A stretch of DNA of 64,000 nucleotides, taken from NCBI GenBank assembly GCA_003150405.1, contig QAMM01000006.1:70172-134171 (forward strand), read 5' to 3'. A program made the translations under genes and the position numbers. The notes under the pieces were generated by a model. It was not told the DNA's origin. It worked only from the letters and a program-made list of their open reading frames with translations, and did not search any database. Shown one piece after another: positions 1-8,851 of the stretch (its first letter is position 1; the number at the start of each line of letters is the position of its first letter). The DNA is from Clostridiales bacterium (GTDB lineage: Bacteria > Bacillota > Clostridia > Oscillospirales > Ruminococcaceae).

Positions 1-499
1 TCAGGCTTGGCTGAATATCCGCGTTGTTCTGGTATTTGCCGCTGTGGTAGGGCTCATAATCCCCGTCGATGGTGTGATAATAAATCTGGCAGATTTCCGC
101 CCCCGGGTAAATACGAATCGGCTGTACACAGAAAATTTCCAGCGTCCAGTACCCCGCAAAACCAACGTCCCCGAACCCTGCCGTCACATGGATGAACAGC
201 CCGAGCCGCCCGGTGGAGGAGCGCCCCTCCAGCATGGGGACAAAGCCCTCGGTTCTGGTGAATTCCTGCGTCCGTCCAAGGTACAGTCTCCCTGGCTCCA
301 GCACCAGGCCTTCGTCCGGTATAACAATCCGCCTGGTCGCGTTTGGGCGCTTCATGTCCAGCACACGCTCCTCGTAAACCAGCAGCTCGTTGTGCAGCGA
401 GAGATTGTAGCTGTTCGGATTTACCCGTGCCGCGTCATACGGTTCAATGATGATGTTTGTCCCAATCTGCTTCTGAATCTCTTTTCCGGATAAGATCAT
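1..499 (-). CDS. dcd: dCTP deaminase (partial, 3' end beyond window)
   Basis: The enzyme deaminates dCTP to dUTP, feeding dTMP synthesis in the cytoplasm. The visible 166 residues start MILSGKEIQKQIG and contain the family motif EGRSSTGRLGL followed by the HVTAGFGDVGFAG stretch that holds the catalytic Glu region of this fold. The family usually runs 170-190 residues, so only a short C-terminal tail is missing past base 1. The ATG at 499 follows an AAAGGGTGAAGG ribosome site. It lies downstream of the Gx-transporter gene on the same strand, with 134 bases between them. Family assignment is firm; whether it is mono- or bifunctional (dCTP deaminase/dUTPase) is not visible. Confidence 0.93.
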   Translation of the reverse strand, partial: MILSGKEIQKQIGTNIIIEPYDAARVNPNSYNLSLHNELLVYEERVLDMKRPNATRRIVIPDEGLVLEPGRLYLGRTQEFTRTEGFVPMLEGRSSTGRLGLFIHVTAGFGDVGFAGYWTLEIFCVQPIRIYPGAEICQIYYHTIDGDYEPYHSGKYQNNADIQPSL

Positions 500-633
500 G
501 CCCTTCACCCTTTCCTGAATCCATCTGCCGGAAACCCGGCCTTTCTTGTATTGCGGTTATCCTGCTGTATGGCTTCTGTTCGTTGTTCTGATTATTATCT
601 GCCGCATGTCAATATTGCTCAGCCGTATCATAC

Positions 634-1158
634 TTATGATCCCGGCGGCAGCCACTTGAGCACTCCCTGCAATTTCCGTACCAGCAGGTGGGCAATCACT
701 CCGGTCAGAATACCCGTCGCCGTCCCTGAAAGCAGGAGCACGGGAAAATATCCCCACACCGCCCCGGAACCGAGCGTAACTGTTGCCGCTGCAAGCTGGC
801 CGATGTTGTGGAATACGCCGCCTGCCGCACTCACGCCCACGACGCCAAAGCAGCGCAGCCGGAGGAGCAGGCACATCATGCCAAAGCTCAGCAGGCCGCC
901 GCACAGGCTGTAAAATAAGCTGTTGAGGTCCCCAAACAGCAGCCCGGTCAGCAGAATGCGTGTGAGGTTGATAAGCAGCGCGTACCGCATTCCAAACAGA
1001 TAAAGCGCCGCCAAAACTGCAATGTTCGCAAGCCCCGGTTTCACTCCGGGCGCCGCTGTCAGCGGCGGGATCAGCCGTTCCAGGTAGGAGATTGCCATCG
1101 CAAACACAGCAAACAGCGCGCAAAGGCTCACCATTTTTGCGGTGCCGCGCCCGTTCAC
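634..1158 (-). CDS. Gx transporter family protein (heptaprenyl diphosphate synthase component I-like)
   Basis: A 174-residue, almost wholly hydrophobic protein with about five membrane segments, matching the COG4769 family (HepI, or Gx transporter) that resembles ECF substrate-binding subunits. The GTG at 1158 overlaps the TGA of the upstream NusG-II gene, so the two are translationally coupled; an ATG lies eight codons further in. In many Clostridia this pair sits next to ApbE, as here on the opposite strand. Known members cluster with flavin-transfer and quinone genes; the substrate is unknown and transport is an inference from the fold. Confidence 0.8.
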   Translation of the reverse strand: MNGRGTAKMVSLCALFAVFAMAISYLERLIPPLTAAPGVKPGLANIAVLAALYLFGMRYALLINLTRILLTGLLFGDLNSLFYSLCGGLLSFGMMCLLLRLRCFGVVGVSAAGGVFHNIGQLAAATVTLGSGAVWGYFPVLLLSGTATGILTGVIAHLLVRKLQGVLKWLPPGS

Positions 1159-1517
1159 GACGCCACCGCGTCGTAAGACGCGCCTCCGCCGGTAATTTCC
1201 ACCACAATCCGGTGCGGCAGGCAGACAATGCTCTCGCCGCTGTGTGCAATCCGGCCCTGGTAAACGCACTGCCGTCCGGCGCAGTTCGCCTCTTCCATCC
1301 GCACCGTACTGCCCTCTAGAACTACTAGGTTGTGCGCCCCCTCCTGGTCAATGGGGATTCTCCGGTCCTCATCCAACGGGTAACTTCCGTAAGGCGCGCC
1401 GTCTACCGTAATTACAACCGTGGTTCCGGCACTCTGGGAAAAGCCCACGGCAAACCAGCCGCCAAATCCGGCCAGCAGCAGGCAGAGAATGAGCACAACA
1501 TCCGCCTTTTTTACCAT
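1155..1517 (-). CDS. NusG domain II-containing protein
   Basis: A 120-residue protein with one N-terminal membrane anchor (about residues 5-24) and an extracytoplasmic NusG domain II. It shows the family's paired cysteines in NCAGRQCVYQG and IVCLPHRIVVEI. The ATG at 1517 follows GGAGGAAAGGCGT; a longer in-frame extension upstream has no ribosome site. It is coupled to the Gx-transporter gene by a stop/start overlap. Such proteins are commonly found next to ApbE and FMN-binding proteins and may be part of extracytoplasmic flavin-based redox chemistry, but no activity is established. Confidence 0.8.
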   Translation of the reverse strand: MVKKADVVLILCLLLAGFGGWFAVGFSQSAGTTVVITVDGAPYGSYPLDEDRRIPIDQEGAHNLVVLEGSTVRMEEANCAGRQCVYQGRIAHSGESIVCLPHRIVVEITGGGASYDAVAS

Positions 1518-1542
1518 ACGCCTTTCCTCCTGTTCAATGGAT

Positions 1543-1571
1543 TTGACATTTTCCCCCAAACCGCCGATAAT
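1543..1571 (+). promoter_or_regulatory. Promoter of the apbE-like gene
   Basis: TTGACA at 1543-1548, a 17-base spacer and GATAAT at 1566-1571, 35 bases before the TTG start. It lies between the divergent NusG-II and ApbE genes. Confidence 0.7.
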
Positions 1572-1605
1572 AATATAGATACCATCCACACAAAGGGGAG
1601 AGATT

Positions 1606-2610
1606 TTGAAACACCTGTTGTCCCTGCTCAGCGCAGCCGTCCTGTCCGCAGTTATCCTGCTGTCCGGCTGTGCCGCGCCCCAACCCATTTCCAAAACCGG
1701 GTTTTGTCTTAATACCACCTGCACCGTCACATTGTATGACACCGAGGACGAAGCCTTGCTCGACGGCGCTTTTGCGCGGATTGAGCACTACGAAAACCTC
1801 TTCAGTAAAACGGTGGAGGGGAGTGACATCTCCCGCATCAATCAGGCTGAAGGCGCCCCGGTCGCCGTCGACCCGGAAACGGCGGAGCTGCTCCGTGCCG
1901 CCATCAGCTATTCCGAGCTCACCGGCGGTAAATTTGACGTGACCATCGGCCGGGTCAGCAGCCTGTGGGATTTCACTTCGGAATCCCCGGTTCCTCCCTC
2001 CAAAGAAGAAGTCGCGGAAGCGCTTGCCACTGTCGGTTCTCAAAATCTTTCGGTAGAGGGTAATACCGTCACCGTCCCAGCCGGTACTCAGCTTGATTTG
2101 GGCGGTATCGCCAAAGGGTACATTGCTGACCGTGTTGCGGATTATCTCCGGGAAAACGGGGTGGAGCGGGCCATTATCAACCTTGGCGGCAACGTCCTCA
2201 CCATCGGCGGCAAGTCGGATTCCCAGCCCTGGAAGGTAGGCATCCAGCAGCCTTTTGCCAGCCATAGCAGCATCATCGGTTCGGTCAGCGTGTCGGACTG
2301 GTCGGTTGTTACCTCCGGTATTTATGAGCGCTGCTTTACCTATGAAGGGGCGTTTTACCACCATATTCTGGATCCACAGACCGGCTATCCAGTCGCGAAC
2401 GGCCTTCAGGCAGTCACCATCCTCTCCGAATCCTCCGCCACGGCGGATGCCCTGAGCACCGCCTCTTTCCTGCTCGGCGCGGATGAGGCGAAAGCTCTTA
2501 TCGAATCTCTGCCGGATACCGAGGCCATCTTCATCACTCTGGACGGATCGGTCGAAACCACCTCTGGCATCGGTACACAGATTCCGTTTGAACAAAAAGC
2601 GCTGGTGTAG
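1606..2610 (+). CDS. apbE: FAD:protein FMN transferase (ApbE family lipoprotein)
   Basis: Transfers FMN from FAD to a Thr or Ser on exported redox proteins. The 334-residue product has a lipoprotein signal ending LLSGC (Cys22), so it is anchored outside the membrane. ApbE hallmarks are present: SDISRINQAEG, LDLGGIAKGYIAD, INLGGN and HHILDPQTGYPV. The start is TTG at 1606, six bases after AAGGGGAG; no ATG fits. It faces away from the NusG-II/Gx-transporter pair, a neighbourhood shared by many anaerobes with flavinylated electron-transfer proteins. No FMN-binding acceptor protein is encoded in this window. Confidence 0.93.
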   Translation: MKHLLSLLSAAVLSAVILLSGCAAPQPISKTGFCLNTTCTVTLYDTEDEALLDGAFARIEHYENLFSKTVEGSDISRINQAEGAPVAVDPETAELLRAAISYSELTGGKFDVTIGRVSSLWDFTSESPVPPSKEEVAEALATVGSQNLSVEGNTVTVPAGTQLDLGGIAKGYIADRVADYLRENGVERAIINLGGNVLTIGGKSDSQPWKVGIQQPFASHSSIIGSVSVSDWSVVTSGIYERCFTYEGAFYHHILDPQTGYPVANGLQAVTILSESSATADALSTASFLLGADEAKALIESLPDTEAIFITLDGSVETTSGIGTQIPFEQKALV

Positions 2611-2685
2611 CCGTCTGCTGTGTTCCCATAAACTGCCGGGGCGCTCCATAAAGCCGGGAGCAGCGCGCCCCCGGCATGTATTACC

Positions 2686-2716
2686 AGCCTTGCCGCTTTT
2701 GCAGCAGGGCTTTTTT
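2686..2716 (+). terminator. Rho-independent terminator after apbE
   Basis: An eight-pair stem AGCCTTGC/GCAGGGCT (one G-U) with a ten-base loop, followed by TTTTT. Confidence 0.65.
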
Positions 2717-2890
2717 GCTGTAATAACCAAATTATACGGGATCCCGCCCTGCCTGTCAATTTTCCGGCTTTTCCAGTTGATTACCTGCCGCCCGTCAAAA
2801 AAAGAGGCATGATGCGCCGGCTTGTCACATAAAGTGCAGTAGAAGGGGAGACATCCTCTGCAATTTCAAGGACAGGAAGGAAAAGATGGC

Positions 2891-3172
2891 ATGAAACACA
2901 AGCCAAATTCCCCCACAACCCTGGGTGAGCTGGGCGTCGGCCAGCAGGCGGTTGTTGTCGGCGTCAATGCAACCGGCGCCATGAAACGCCGCCTCGTGGA
3001 TATGGGCGTCCTCCCCGGTACCGGTGTTTTGGTGCGCAGAATCGCCCCGCTGGGGGATCCCATCCAAATCCGTCTCCGCGGGTATGACCTTCTCATCCGC
3101 GGCAGCGAAGCGCGCAGCATTCTCATTCGCACCACTGCGCCGCTGAGGGGAGGAACGCGGAGTGGCTCTTAA
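2891..3172 (+). CDS. feoA: FeoA family ferrous iron transport protein
   Basis: A 93-residue SH3-like cytoplasmic partner of FeoB. It carries the FeoA pattern LVDMGVLPGTGVLVRRIAPLGDPI and ends in the ILIRTTAPL region. The ATG at 2891 is preceded by GGACAGGAAGG. The gene overlaps feoB by 11 bases, so the two are co-translated. In this family FeoA stimulates FeoB-mediated Fe(II) uptake. No clear Fur or DtxR box was recognised upstream. Confidence 0.92.
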   Translation: MKHKPNSPTTLGELGVGQQAVVVGVNATGAMKRRLVDMGVLPGTGVLVRRIAPLGDPIQIRLRGYDLLIRGSEARSILIRTTAPLRGGTRSGS

Positions 3173-5183
3173 AATCGCCCTTGTCGGCAATCCGAACAGT
3201 GGTAAGACCTCACTCTTCAACCGCCTGACCGGATCCAACCAGTACGTCGGCAACTGGCCGGGGGTTACGGTGGAGAAAAAGACAGGTTTTACGGCGGACA
3301 AATCCTGCGAAATTGTCGATCTGCCTGGCGTTTATTCGCTGTCGCCCTATACCATGGAGGAAATTATCACCCGGGATTTTATCCTTGACCAGCATCCTGA
3401 CGCCATCATCAATATTATCGACGGCTCCAACATCGAACGCAATCTCTATCTCACGCTGCAAACGCTGGAGCTTTCCATCCCCACCGTCATCGCCGTCAAT
3501 ATGATGGATCAGGTTCGCGCACGCGGCGGCGATGTCGACTGCATCCGGCTTTCCAAATTGCTTGGCGTCCCAGTCGTTCCCATCTCCGCCAAAACCGGCA
3601 GCCACATCGACGAGCTCCTCTCTGTCGCTGCCGCATTGGCCGCCGGCCGCCAACCGGCCGCCCCCATTGTTTGTTACGATTCTGCGGCGCAAAATATGCT
3701 CAACGAGGTTGCTTCCCTCCTCGCCAATGCCTGCGGGGAAGGGGAGCGGCTGTTCTTTTACGCGGGCAAGCTGGTTGAACAGGACAGCGCAGCCATCGCA
3801 AGGCTGAAACTCTCCCAGAGCTGTATCCGTCAAATTGACCGGGCGGTGGAGCGTTACACCGCCCGTACTCCGCACGGCGACCGCGCAGTTGTCATGGCGG
3901 ATATCCGCTACCGCTTCATTGAATCGCTGGTACACGCCGCAGTTCGTAAACCGCCGCGGGAAGGCCGCCCTACCGTGACCGACCGGATTGACCGCGTCCT
4001 CACCAACCGCCTGCTCGCCCTCCCCATTTTTTTCGGCGTCATCTTCCTTATGTTTGGGCTTACTTTCGGCCCGGTGGGGAATTTCCTCAAACGCTGCGTC
4101 GAATTTTTGTTTGTCGATGTCCTTACCCCTGCTGTGGAAAAACTTCTTCTTGTTGCCAACGCGCCGGACTGGACCTATGGCCTTCTGGCGGATGCGGTCC
4201 TCGGCGGCGTCGGTACCATTCTCACCTTTGTTCCGCAAATTCTGCTGCTTTTTCTGTGCCTCTCTTTTTTGGAGGACAGCGGCTATATGGCCCGCGCCGC
4301 CTTTATCATGGATAAGATGATGCGCCGGTTCGGGCTTTCCGGCAAATCCTTCATCCCCATGCTCATGGGGTTCGGCTGTACCACCCCAGCGGTCATGGCG
4401 GCCCGTTCGCTGGAAAACCAAAAGGACCGCAGCCTTACCATCATGCTCACCCCCTTTATGTCCTGCGGTGCGCGTATGCCCATTTACGCCCTGTTTGCTG
4501 GGGTGTTTTTCCCGGAGGATCAGGGTGTTGTTGTGTGCAGCCTCTACCTCCTCGGCATGGCGGCCGCCATGCTCAGCGGTGTTGTGCTGAGCAAGACGCT
4601 TTTCCGCGGCGTCTTTTCTCCTTTCGTACTGGAACTGCCGCAGTACCATCTTCCGTCACTCCGCTCCATCCTGCTGCGCACCTGGGAAAAGGGCAGGGGC
4701 TTTCTCGTCAAAGCAGGCACCATCATCTTTGCAATGAGTGTCGTCGTCTGGTTTCTCCAGAATTTCGATCTCTCCCTGCGTATGGTCGCCGACGGTGGGG
4801 ACAGCATCCTCGGCCGGTTCGGCCGCCTGGTTGCCCCTGCTCTCTCTCCGCTCGGCTTCGGTACCTGGCAGGCCGCAGTTTCGCTGCTGGCTGGCCTCGT
4901 CGCCAAAGAAAGCGTTGTCAGCACCATGAACGTCCTGTACGGCATGGCGGGCGGAACCGTTTCTGGGGTGCTGTCACAGGTGTTCACACCGCTTTCCGCC
5001 TACGCCTTTATGGCGTTTACCTTGTTGTATATGCCCTGTATTTCAGCCTTTGCCACCATTCGCCGGGAGATGAACAGTTTGAAATGGGCAGCCGGCGCCG
5101 CCCTTTATCAGACCGGCGTTGCCTATTTCACCGCCCTGCTTGTTTACCAGATTGGCTCGCTTTTGATGAGGTTTTTCGCATGA
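3162..5183 (+). CDS. feoB: Ferrous iron transporter B
   Basis: Fe(II) uptake permease with an N-terminal G-protein domain. The 673 residues show G1 GNPNSGKT (9-16), G3 DLPG, and a C-terminal polytopic domain with the two Gate-type regions, including FIPMLMGFGCTTPAVMAAR and MLTPFMSCGARMPIY, whose Cys residues line the pore in this family. The GTG start at 3162 lies inside the feoA end and follows GGGGAGGAACGC. The TGA overlaps the next gene as ATGA. Length and motif order are those of complete FeoB. Confidence 0.97.
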   Translation: MALKIALVGNPNSGKTSLFNRLTGSNQYVGNWPGVTVEKKTGFTADKSCEIVDLPGVYSLSPYTMEEIITRDFILDQHPDAIINIIDGSNIERNLYLTLQTLELSIPTVIAVNMMDQVRARGGDVDCIRLSKLLGVPVVPISAKTGSHIDELLSVAAALAAGRQPAAPIVCYDSAAQNMLNEVASLLANACGEGERLFFYAGKLVEQDSAAIARLKLSQSCIRQIDRAVERYTARTPHGDRAVVMADIRYRFIESLVHAAVRKPPREGRPTVTDRIDRVLTNRLLALPIFFGVIFLMFGLTFGPVGNFLKRCVEFLFVDVLTPAVEKLLLVANAPDWTYGLLADAVLGGVGTILTFVPQILLLFLCLSFLEDSGYMARAAFIMDKMMRRFGLSGKSFIPMLMGFGCTTPAVMAARSLENQKDRSLTIMLTPFMSCGARMPIYALFAGVFFPEDQGVVVCSLYLLGMAAAMLSGVVLSKTLFRGVFSPFVLELPQYHLPSLRSILLRTWEKGRGFLVKAGTIIFAMSVVVWFLQNFDLSLRMVADGGDSILGRFGRLVAPALSPLGFGTWQAAVSLLAGLVAKESVVSTMNVLYGMAGGTVSGVLSQVFTPLSAYAFMAFTLLYMPCISAFATIRREMNSLKWAAGAALYQTGVAYFTALLVYQIGSLLMRFFA

Positions 5184-5344
5184 ATGTTGCCGTTGTTGTT
5201 TTCTGTATCCTGCTCCTTGCAGCGTCGTTTGCCTTTGTTGTCTGCACCATCGTCCGGCAGCTCCGTGGTCAGGGGTGTGCAGGGTGTCCCTCCCGGCAGG
5301 CGTCCTGTGGAAAAAGCCGCATCTGTCCTGAAAAAAGGAATTGA
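5180..5344 (+). CDS. FeoB-associated Cys-rich membrane protein
   Basis: A 54-residue protein: one membrane helix (about residues 3-23) followed by a short tail with a cysteine cluster (CAGCPS, SCGKSRIC). Its ATG overlaps the feoB stop as ATGA. This matches the small Cys-rich proteins that follow feoB in Firmicutes and may hand over or sense iron. It is too short for most gene finders. The role is inferred from context and composition. Confidence 0.85.
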   Translation: MNVAVVVFCILLLAASFAFVVCTIVRQLRGQGCAGCPSRQASCGKSRICPEKRN

Positions 5345-5739
5345 TTTCGGCCCTAATTCCTGTTTTTTCTATGTTTTGAAACAATTTTCTCCCGCATTCT
5401 TGTGGATCTTGCCGTCTGTATTTTTATGGACGGTATGTTACAATGATGTAAACATTTCCCCGCCGTATGGGTTATGTACTAGGCGGGCTGGAGGACTGCT
5501 CCATCCCGCGTTCTTTCATTTTTGCGCTTTGCTTTCCGGATTATGGGCAATTCACCGGCGGATTCCTCCGCCCGGGAGCAGTTTTGTTCTAAAACGCCGT
5601 TGCCCGGCGGAATGGGCAGCAGCCTTTCTTCGCTGTCCGTCCGTTGATTCGGCGTCCTGGAATCTGCGCGTGCGCATTTCACATTGCCTGTCCCCTTGCC
5701 TTTGCAGGGTGCCTAAAAATATAAGAAAGGAAGAGTCTT
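5345..5739. other. Non-coding stretch between the feo operon and the ABC transporter leader
   Basis: No ORF with a ribosome site is seen. A possible weak -10 (TACAAT at 5439-5444) lacks a good -35. A GCCGTC/GACGGT inverted repeat lies at about 5411-5434. Confidence 0.4.
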
Positions 5740-5796
5740 ATGAAAAAAACAATCCTGAATTTGACAACATCACAAAGGAGGGCCGCAGCAAAATAG
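5740..5796 (+). CDS. Possible 18-residue leader peptide before the ABC transporter
   Basis: MKKTILNLTTSQRRAAAK with ribosome site AAGAAAGGAAGAG eight bases before the ATG, ending 22 bases before the transporter start. Its last codons overlap an AAAGGAGGG run. It could be a translated leader that tunes expression of the exporter, or a chance ORF. Not recognised as a known peptide. Confidence 0.35.
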   Translation: MKKTILNLTTSQRRAAAK

Positions 5797-5818
5797 CCCT
5801 CCCATTTCAGGAGGATTT

Positions 5819-7570
5819 ATGATACGGTTCAACAACAAAACCAAAACAAGGCTTCAAAAATTTTTGTCCTATTACAAACCTTACCGCAAGATATTTGCAG
5901 TAGACATGCTGTTTGCGGTGCTTTCCGCCGCTGTCATGCTGGTGTTTCCGCTTCTCTCCGGCTACATCACCGGAGAGGTGCTCAAGGAGTGGAACAGCGC
6001 CACCCTCAGCCGCCTGCTGGTCGCGGGCGCCGTTATGCTGCTGCTCATTGTCCTGAGGGTCGTCGCCAATGTGACCTATGCCCATTGGGGACATGCCATG
6101 GGCGCAAAGATGGAAGGGGACATGCGGGATGACCTGCTCCGCCACTACGAAAAACTCTCGTTCCACTATTTTGCCCGCAACAGCGTCGGTAAAATGATGA
6201 CCCTCATCACCAACGACCTTACCAATATGACCGAGCTGTTTCATCACGGCCCGGAGGATTTGGTCATGACCGTCATCAAATTTTTCGGCGCCTTTTTCAT
6301 CCTCATTCAAATCAACGTTCCGCTGACTCTGATTGTCTTTGCCGTCTTTCCGCTGCTCTGCTTCAACGCCGTTTATACCGATAAAAAGATGCAGAAGGCG
6401 CTCCTGCGTTCCAAAAGCCTGCTCGGTGATATGAACGAGCAGCTGGAGGATACTCTGGCAGGCATCCGCACCGTCAAGGCGTTTGGCAGCGAGCAGGCTG
6501 AATTTGAAAAATTCAGCCGCAGAAACCGCGCCTATGTCTATAGCCTCTGCCATTTTTATAAGGTCGAAGCACGCTTTTATGAGGTTGTGGAGTCCTATCC
6601 GCAGCTCCTCATTATGCTGGTCGTGGTTTGCGGCGCGCTGCTTATGGGCAGTGCGGTCGACCTGCCCGTGCTAATCACCTTTCTGCTCTATGTCAGCTGC
6701 CTTTCCGAGCCTATCCACACCATTCTGAATTTTATGGGCCTTTATGAGCGGGGCGTGGCGAGCTTTAAACGCTTTATGGAGGTCATGGAGCTGGAGCCGG
6801 CGGTTGCTGACCTTCCGGGCGCTCAGAACCTTGGACGCGTCCAGGGTTGCGTCGTGCTGGAACAGGTTTCTTTCCGTTATCCGGATGGCAGCGAAAATGT
6901 GCTGGAGAACGTCTCGCTGAAAATCGCCCCCGGTGAAAAACTGGCAGTTGTCGGTTCCTCCGGCATTGGCAAAAGCACCCTCAGCTACCTGCTCGCCCGG
7001 TTTTATGACGTCACCTCCGGCAGCGTCAAAATTGATGGAAACGACGTCCGCAGCCTTACCCTTGCGTCTCTGCGGGAAAACATCGGCATTGTCCAGCAGG
7101 AGGTCACCATCTTTTCTGGCACCATTCGGGAAAATATCGCCTATGGACTGCCGGAGGCCAGCTCTGCGGCGGTCGAACAGGCTGCTGTTCTCGCAGGCGC
7201 CCATGAGTTTGTTACCCGCCTGGAAAATGGGTATGATACCGTTGTCGGCACCAAGGGCATCACCCTTTCGGGCGGCCAGCGGCAGCGTATCAGTCTGGCG
7301 CGGGTGTTTCTCAAAAATCCGCCCATTCTCATTTTGGATGAGGCCACCAGTGCGCTGGACAGCGAGACTGAACGGAATATCCAAACGGCGCTCGACCAGC
7401 TTATGTCCGGGCGCACGTCCGTCGTCATTGCACATCGCCTTTCCACCATTCGGAATGCTGACCGGATTGTCGTCCTCAAGGACAAGCAAATCTGTGAACA
7501 GGGAACCCATCCGGAGCTGCTTCAGAAAAACGGGGAATACGCCCGCCTTTATCGTATGGCACTGGCTTAA
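5819..7570 (+). CDS. ABC transporter ATP-binding protein/permease (half-size exporter)
   Basis: A 583-residue type IV ABC exporter half: six membrane helices in residues 20-310 and a nucleotide-binding domain after about 340. Walker A GSSGIGKST (near 377), signature LSGGQRQR (near 483), Walker B ILILDEATSALD (near 506) and the switch His in IAHRLST are intact, so it should be active as a homodimer. The ATG at 5819 follows CAGGAGGATTT. No second half-transporter is adjacent. Substrate is unknown; this class includes lipid, peptide and drug exporters. Confidence 0.93.
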   Translation: MIRFNNKTKTRLQKFLSYYKPYRKIFAVDMLFAVLSAAVMLVFPLLSGYITGEVLKEWNSATLSRLLVAGAVMLLLIVLRVVANVTYAHWGHAMGAKMEGDMRDDLLRHYEKLSFHYFARNSVGKMMTLITNDLTNMTELFHHGPEDLVMTVIKFFGAFFILIQINVPLTLIVFAVFPLLCFNAVYTDKKMQKALLRSKSLLGDMNEQLEDTLAGIRTVKAFGSEQAEFEKFSRRNRAYVYSLCHFYKVEARFYEVVESYPQLLIMLVVVCGALLMGSAVDLPVLITFLLYVSCLSEPIHTILNFMGLYERGVASFKRFMEVMELEPAVADLPGAQNLGRVQGCVVLEQVSFRYPDGSENVLENVSLKIAPGEKLAVVGSSGIGKSTLSYLLARFYDVTSGSVKIDGNDVRSLTLASLRENIGIVQQEVTIFSGTIRENIAYGLPEASSAAVEQAAVLAGAHEFVTRLENGYDTVVGTKGITLSGGQRQRISLARVFLKNPPILILDEATSALDSETERNIQTALDQLMSGRTSVVIAHRLSTIRNADRIVVLKDKQICEQGTHPELLQKNGEYARLYRMALA

Positions 7571-7977
7571 CGGATATTCCAAAAGCAAAAGCGGGAACGG
7601 CGCACTGCCCCTGACAGGCCGCCTGAATCCGAAATCACTGCGCTTTTGCGCGGCGTTTAAGGCGGCCTATATTGAATCGCCGTGCTTTGGTGCTGCGGCC
7701 GTTTGCTTTGCTCGGATAAAGCTCTTGCTTCGCCGTGGATCTGGCTGCACCACTCCGGTTCCAAAACGGCTTATGGAAACCACCAGCAGTCCATTGTTCT
7801 CATCTGCCGACCGAATCGGGTTCCTTCGAAAGAGGGTGTCCAATGTGCCGCGTCGCTTAAAGAGGACGGGATGCGGCTGGTTTTCTGCTTTCACAGTTAC
7901 AAAAGCAACACCCATTATTTGTTTATATCACCGGGCGTTTATTCATGCTTCGGCGAACCATCCTTACCCATAAAAAT
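7571..7977. other. Intergenic stretch with no recognised gene
   Basis: About 400 bases after the exporter contain only short ORFs without ribosome sites or recognisable sequence. Confidence 0.4.
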
Positions 7978-8014
7978 AAAAAGCCTGGGATGTATGAAAC
8001 ATCCCAGGCTTTTT
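7978..8014. terminator. Bidirectional terminator between the ABC exporter and NUDIX genes
   Basis: Perfect stem GCCTGGGATGT/ACATCCCAGGC at 7983-8009 flanked by AAAAA and TTTTT, so it can stop transcription from both sides. Confidence 0.85.
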
Positions 8015-8087
8015 ATTGGGAGAAACGGCGCGGTGGGGGAGCGCCTTCCTTTGGTATCATTCCGGTTTATTTGATCCTAATCCGCAT

Positions 8088-8552
8088 TTATTTTAAAAGA
8101 TTTACCCAGTGCCCGCCTTCCCGGTGCAGGCAGTGCTCGCTGACCCCTTCGTCCAGAAACAACCGGAACATGTAGGTCATACCGCTGGCGAGCGGCAGAC
8201 TTTCCAGTTCGCTTATCTTCACCCAGCTCATCTCGCCTTCCTCAGAAGAAATTAGTTCCCCTTCAAAATGGCAGGTCTTGTAGCAAAGCACAACATAACG
8301 GGCACCCTCCTCGTTGATCCACTGCTTGACCCCGCACAACTGCGGCTGGGAAATCCGCAGCCCGGTTTCCTCCTGAATTTCGCGGATAACAGCGTCGGTA
8401 AAATCCTCTGCCGGCTCAACGTGTCCGCCCGGAAAGGTCACGCCGCCCCAGTCCGGATCCACCCGGTGCTGAACCAGCACATTGCCCTCGTTGTCGTAAA
8501 CCATGCACATATTTGTAAAAATTGCCTTTTCATATCGTTCCAATGTCAACAT
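8088..8552 (-). CDS. NUDIX hydrolase (8-oxo-dGTP diphosphatase-like)
   Basis: A 154-residue Nudix protein. The Nudix box is complete: GGHVEPAEDFTDAV followed by REIQEETGL at about residues 42-65, supplying the metal-binding glutamates. The preceding PDWGGVTFPGG and following GVKQWINEEGARYVV fit the MutT/8-oxo-dGTPase branch that sanitises nucleotide pools. It stands alone downstream of nadA. Exact substrate cannot be told from sequence. Confidence 0.88.
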   Translation of the reverse strand: MLTLERYEKAIFTNMCMVYDNEGNVLVQHRVDPDWGGVTFPGGHVEPAEDFTDAVIREIQEETGLRISQPQLCGVKQWINEEGARYVVLCYKTCHFEGELISSEEGEMSWVKISELESLPLASGMTYMFRLFLDEGVSEHCLHREGGHWVNLLK

Positions 8553-8573
8553 CCTGTCTGAAAATTACTTGAA

Positions 8574-8614
8574 ACAGGCCAGCCGCCGCTTATACTTTGC
8601 GGCAGCTGGCCTGT
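8574..8614. repeat. Long inverted repeat between nadA and the NUDIX gene
   Basis: A 16-base arm ACAGGCCAGCCGCCGC faces its complement with one mismatch around a nine-base loop. It lacks a clean T-run, so it may be an RNA-stabilising hairpin, or a weak terminator for nadA on the minus strand. Confidence 0.6.
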
Positions 8615-8851
8615 ATGACGCCGGTGCAGCAGCCTTTGTGCAAAGCTGCGGTATCCCAAAAATCAAACACCTGCCTCCAAGTGCAGGTCATATCCTGCAA
8701 AAGCCTTTGACATAGGGGGCGGATAATCCTGAATGCTCTCCCACAGCGTAGGCTGTCGTCCCATAAGTTCTGTTTGCGACTTCACGATTGTATCTTCTTC
8801 GCAAACGTCTTTGCGAAATGCAGCCAGGACAACAGGGGAATAGAGTGTCCG

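Noticed and set aside
3210..4649. 479-codon ORF antisense to feoB
   Set aside because: Same kind of shadow; feoB is unmistakable on the plus strand.
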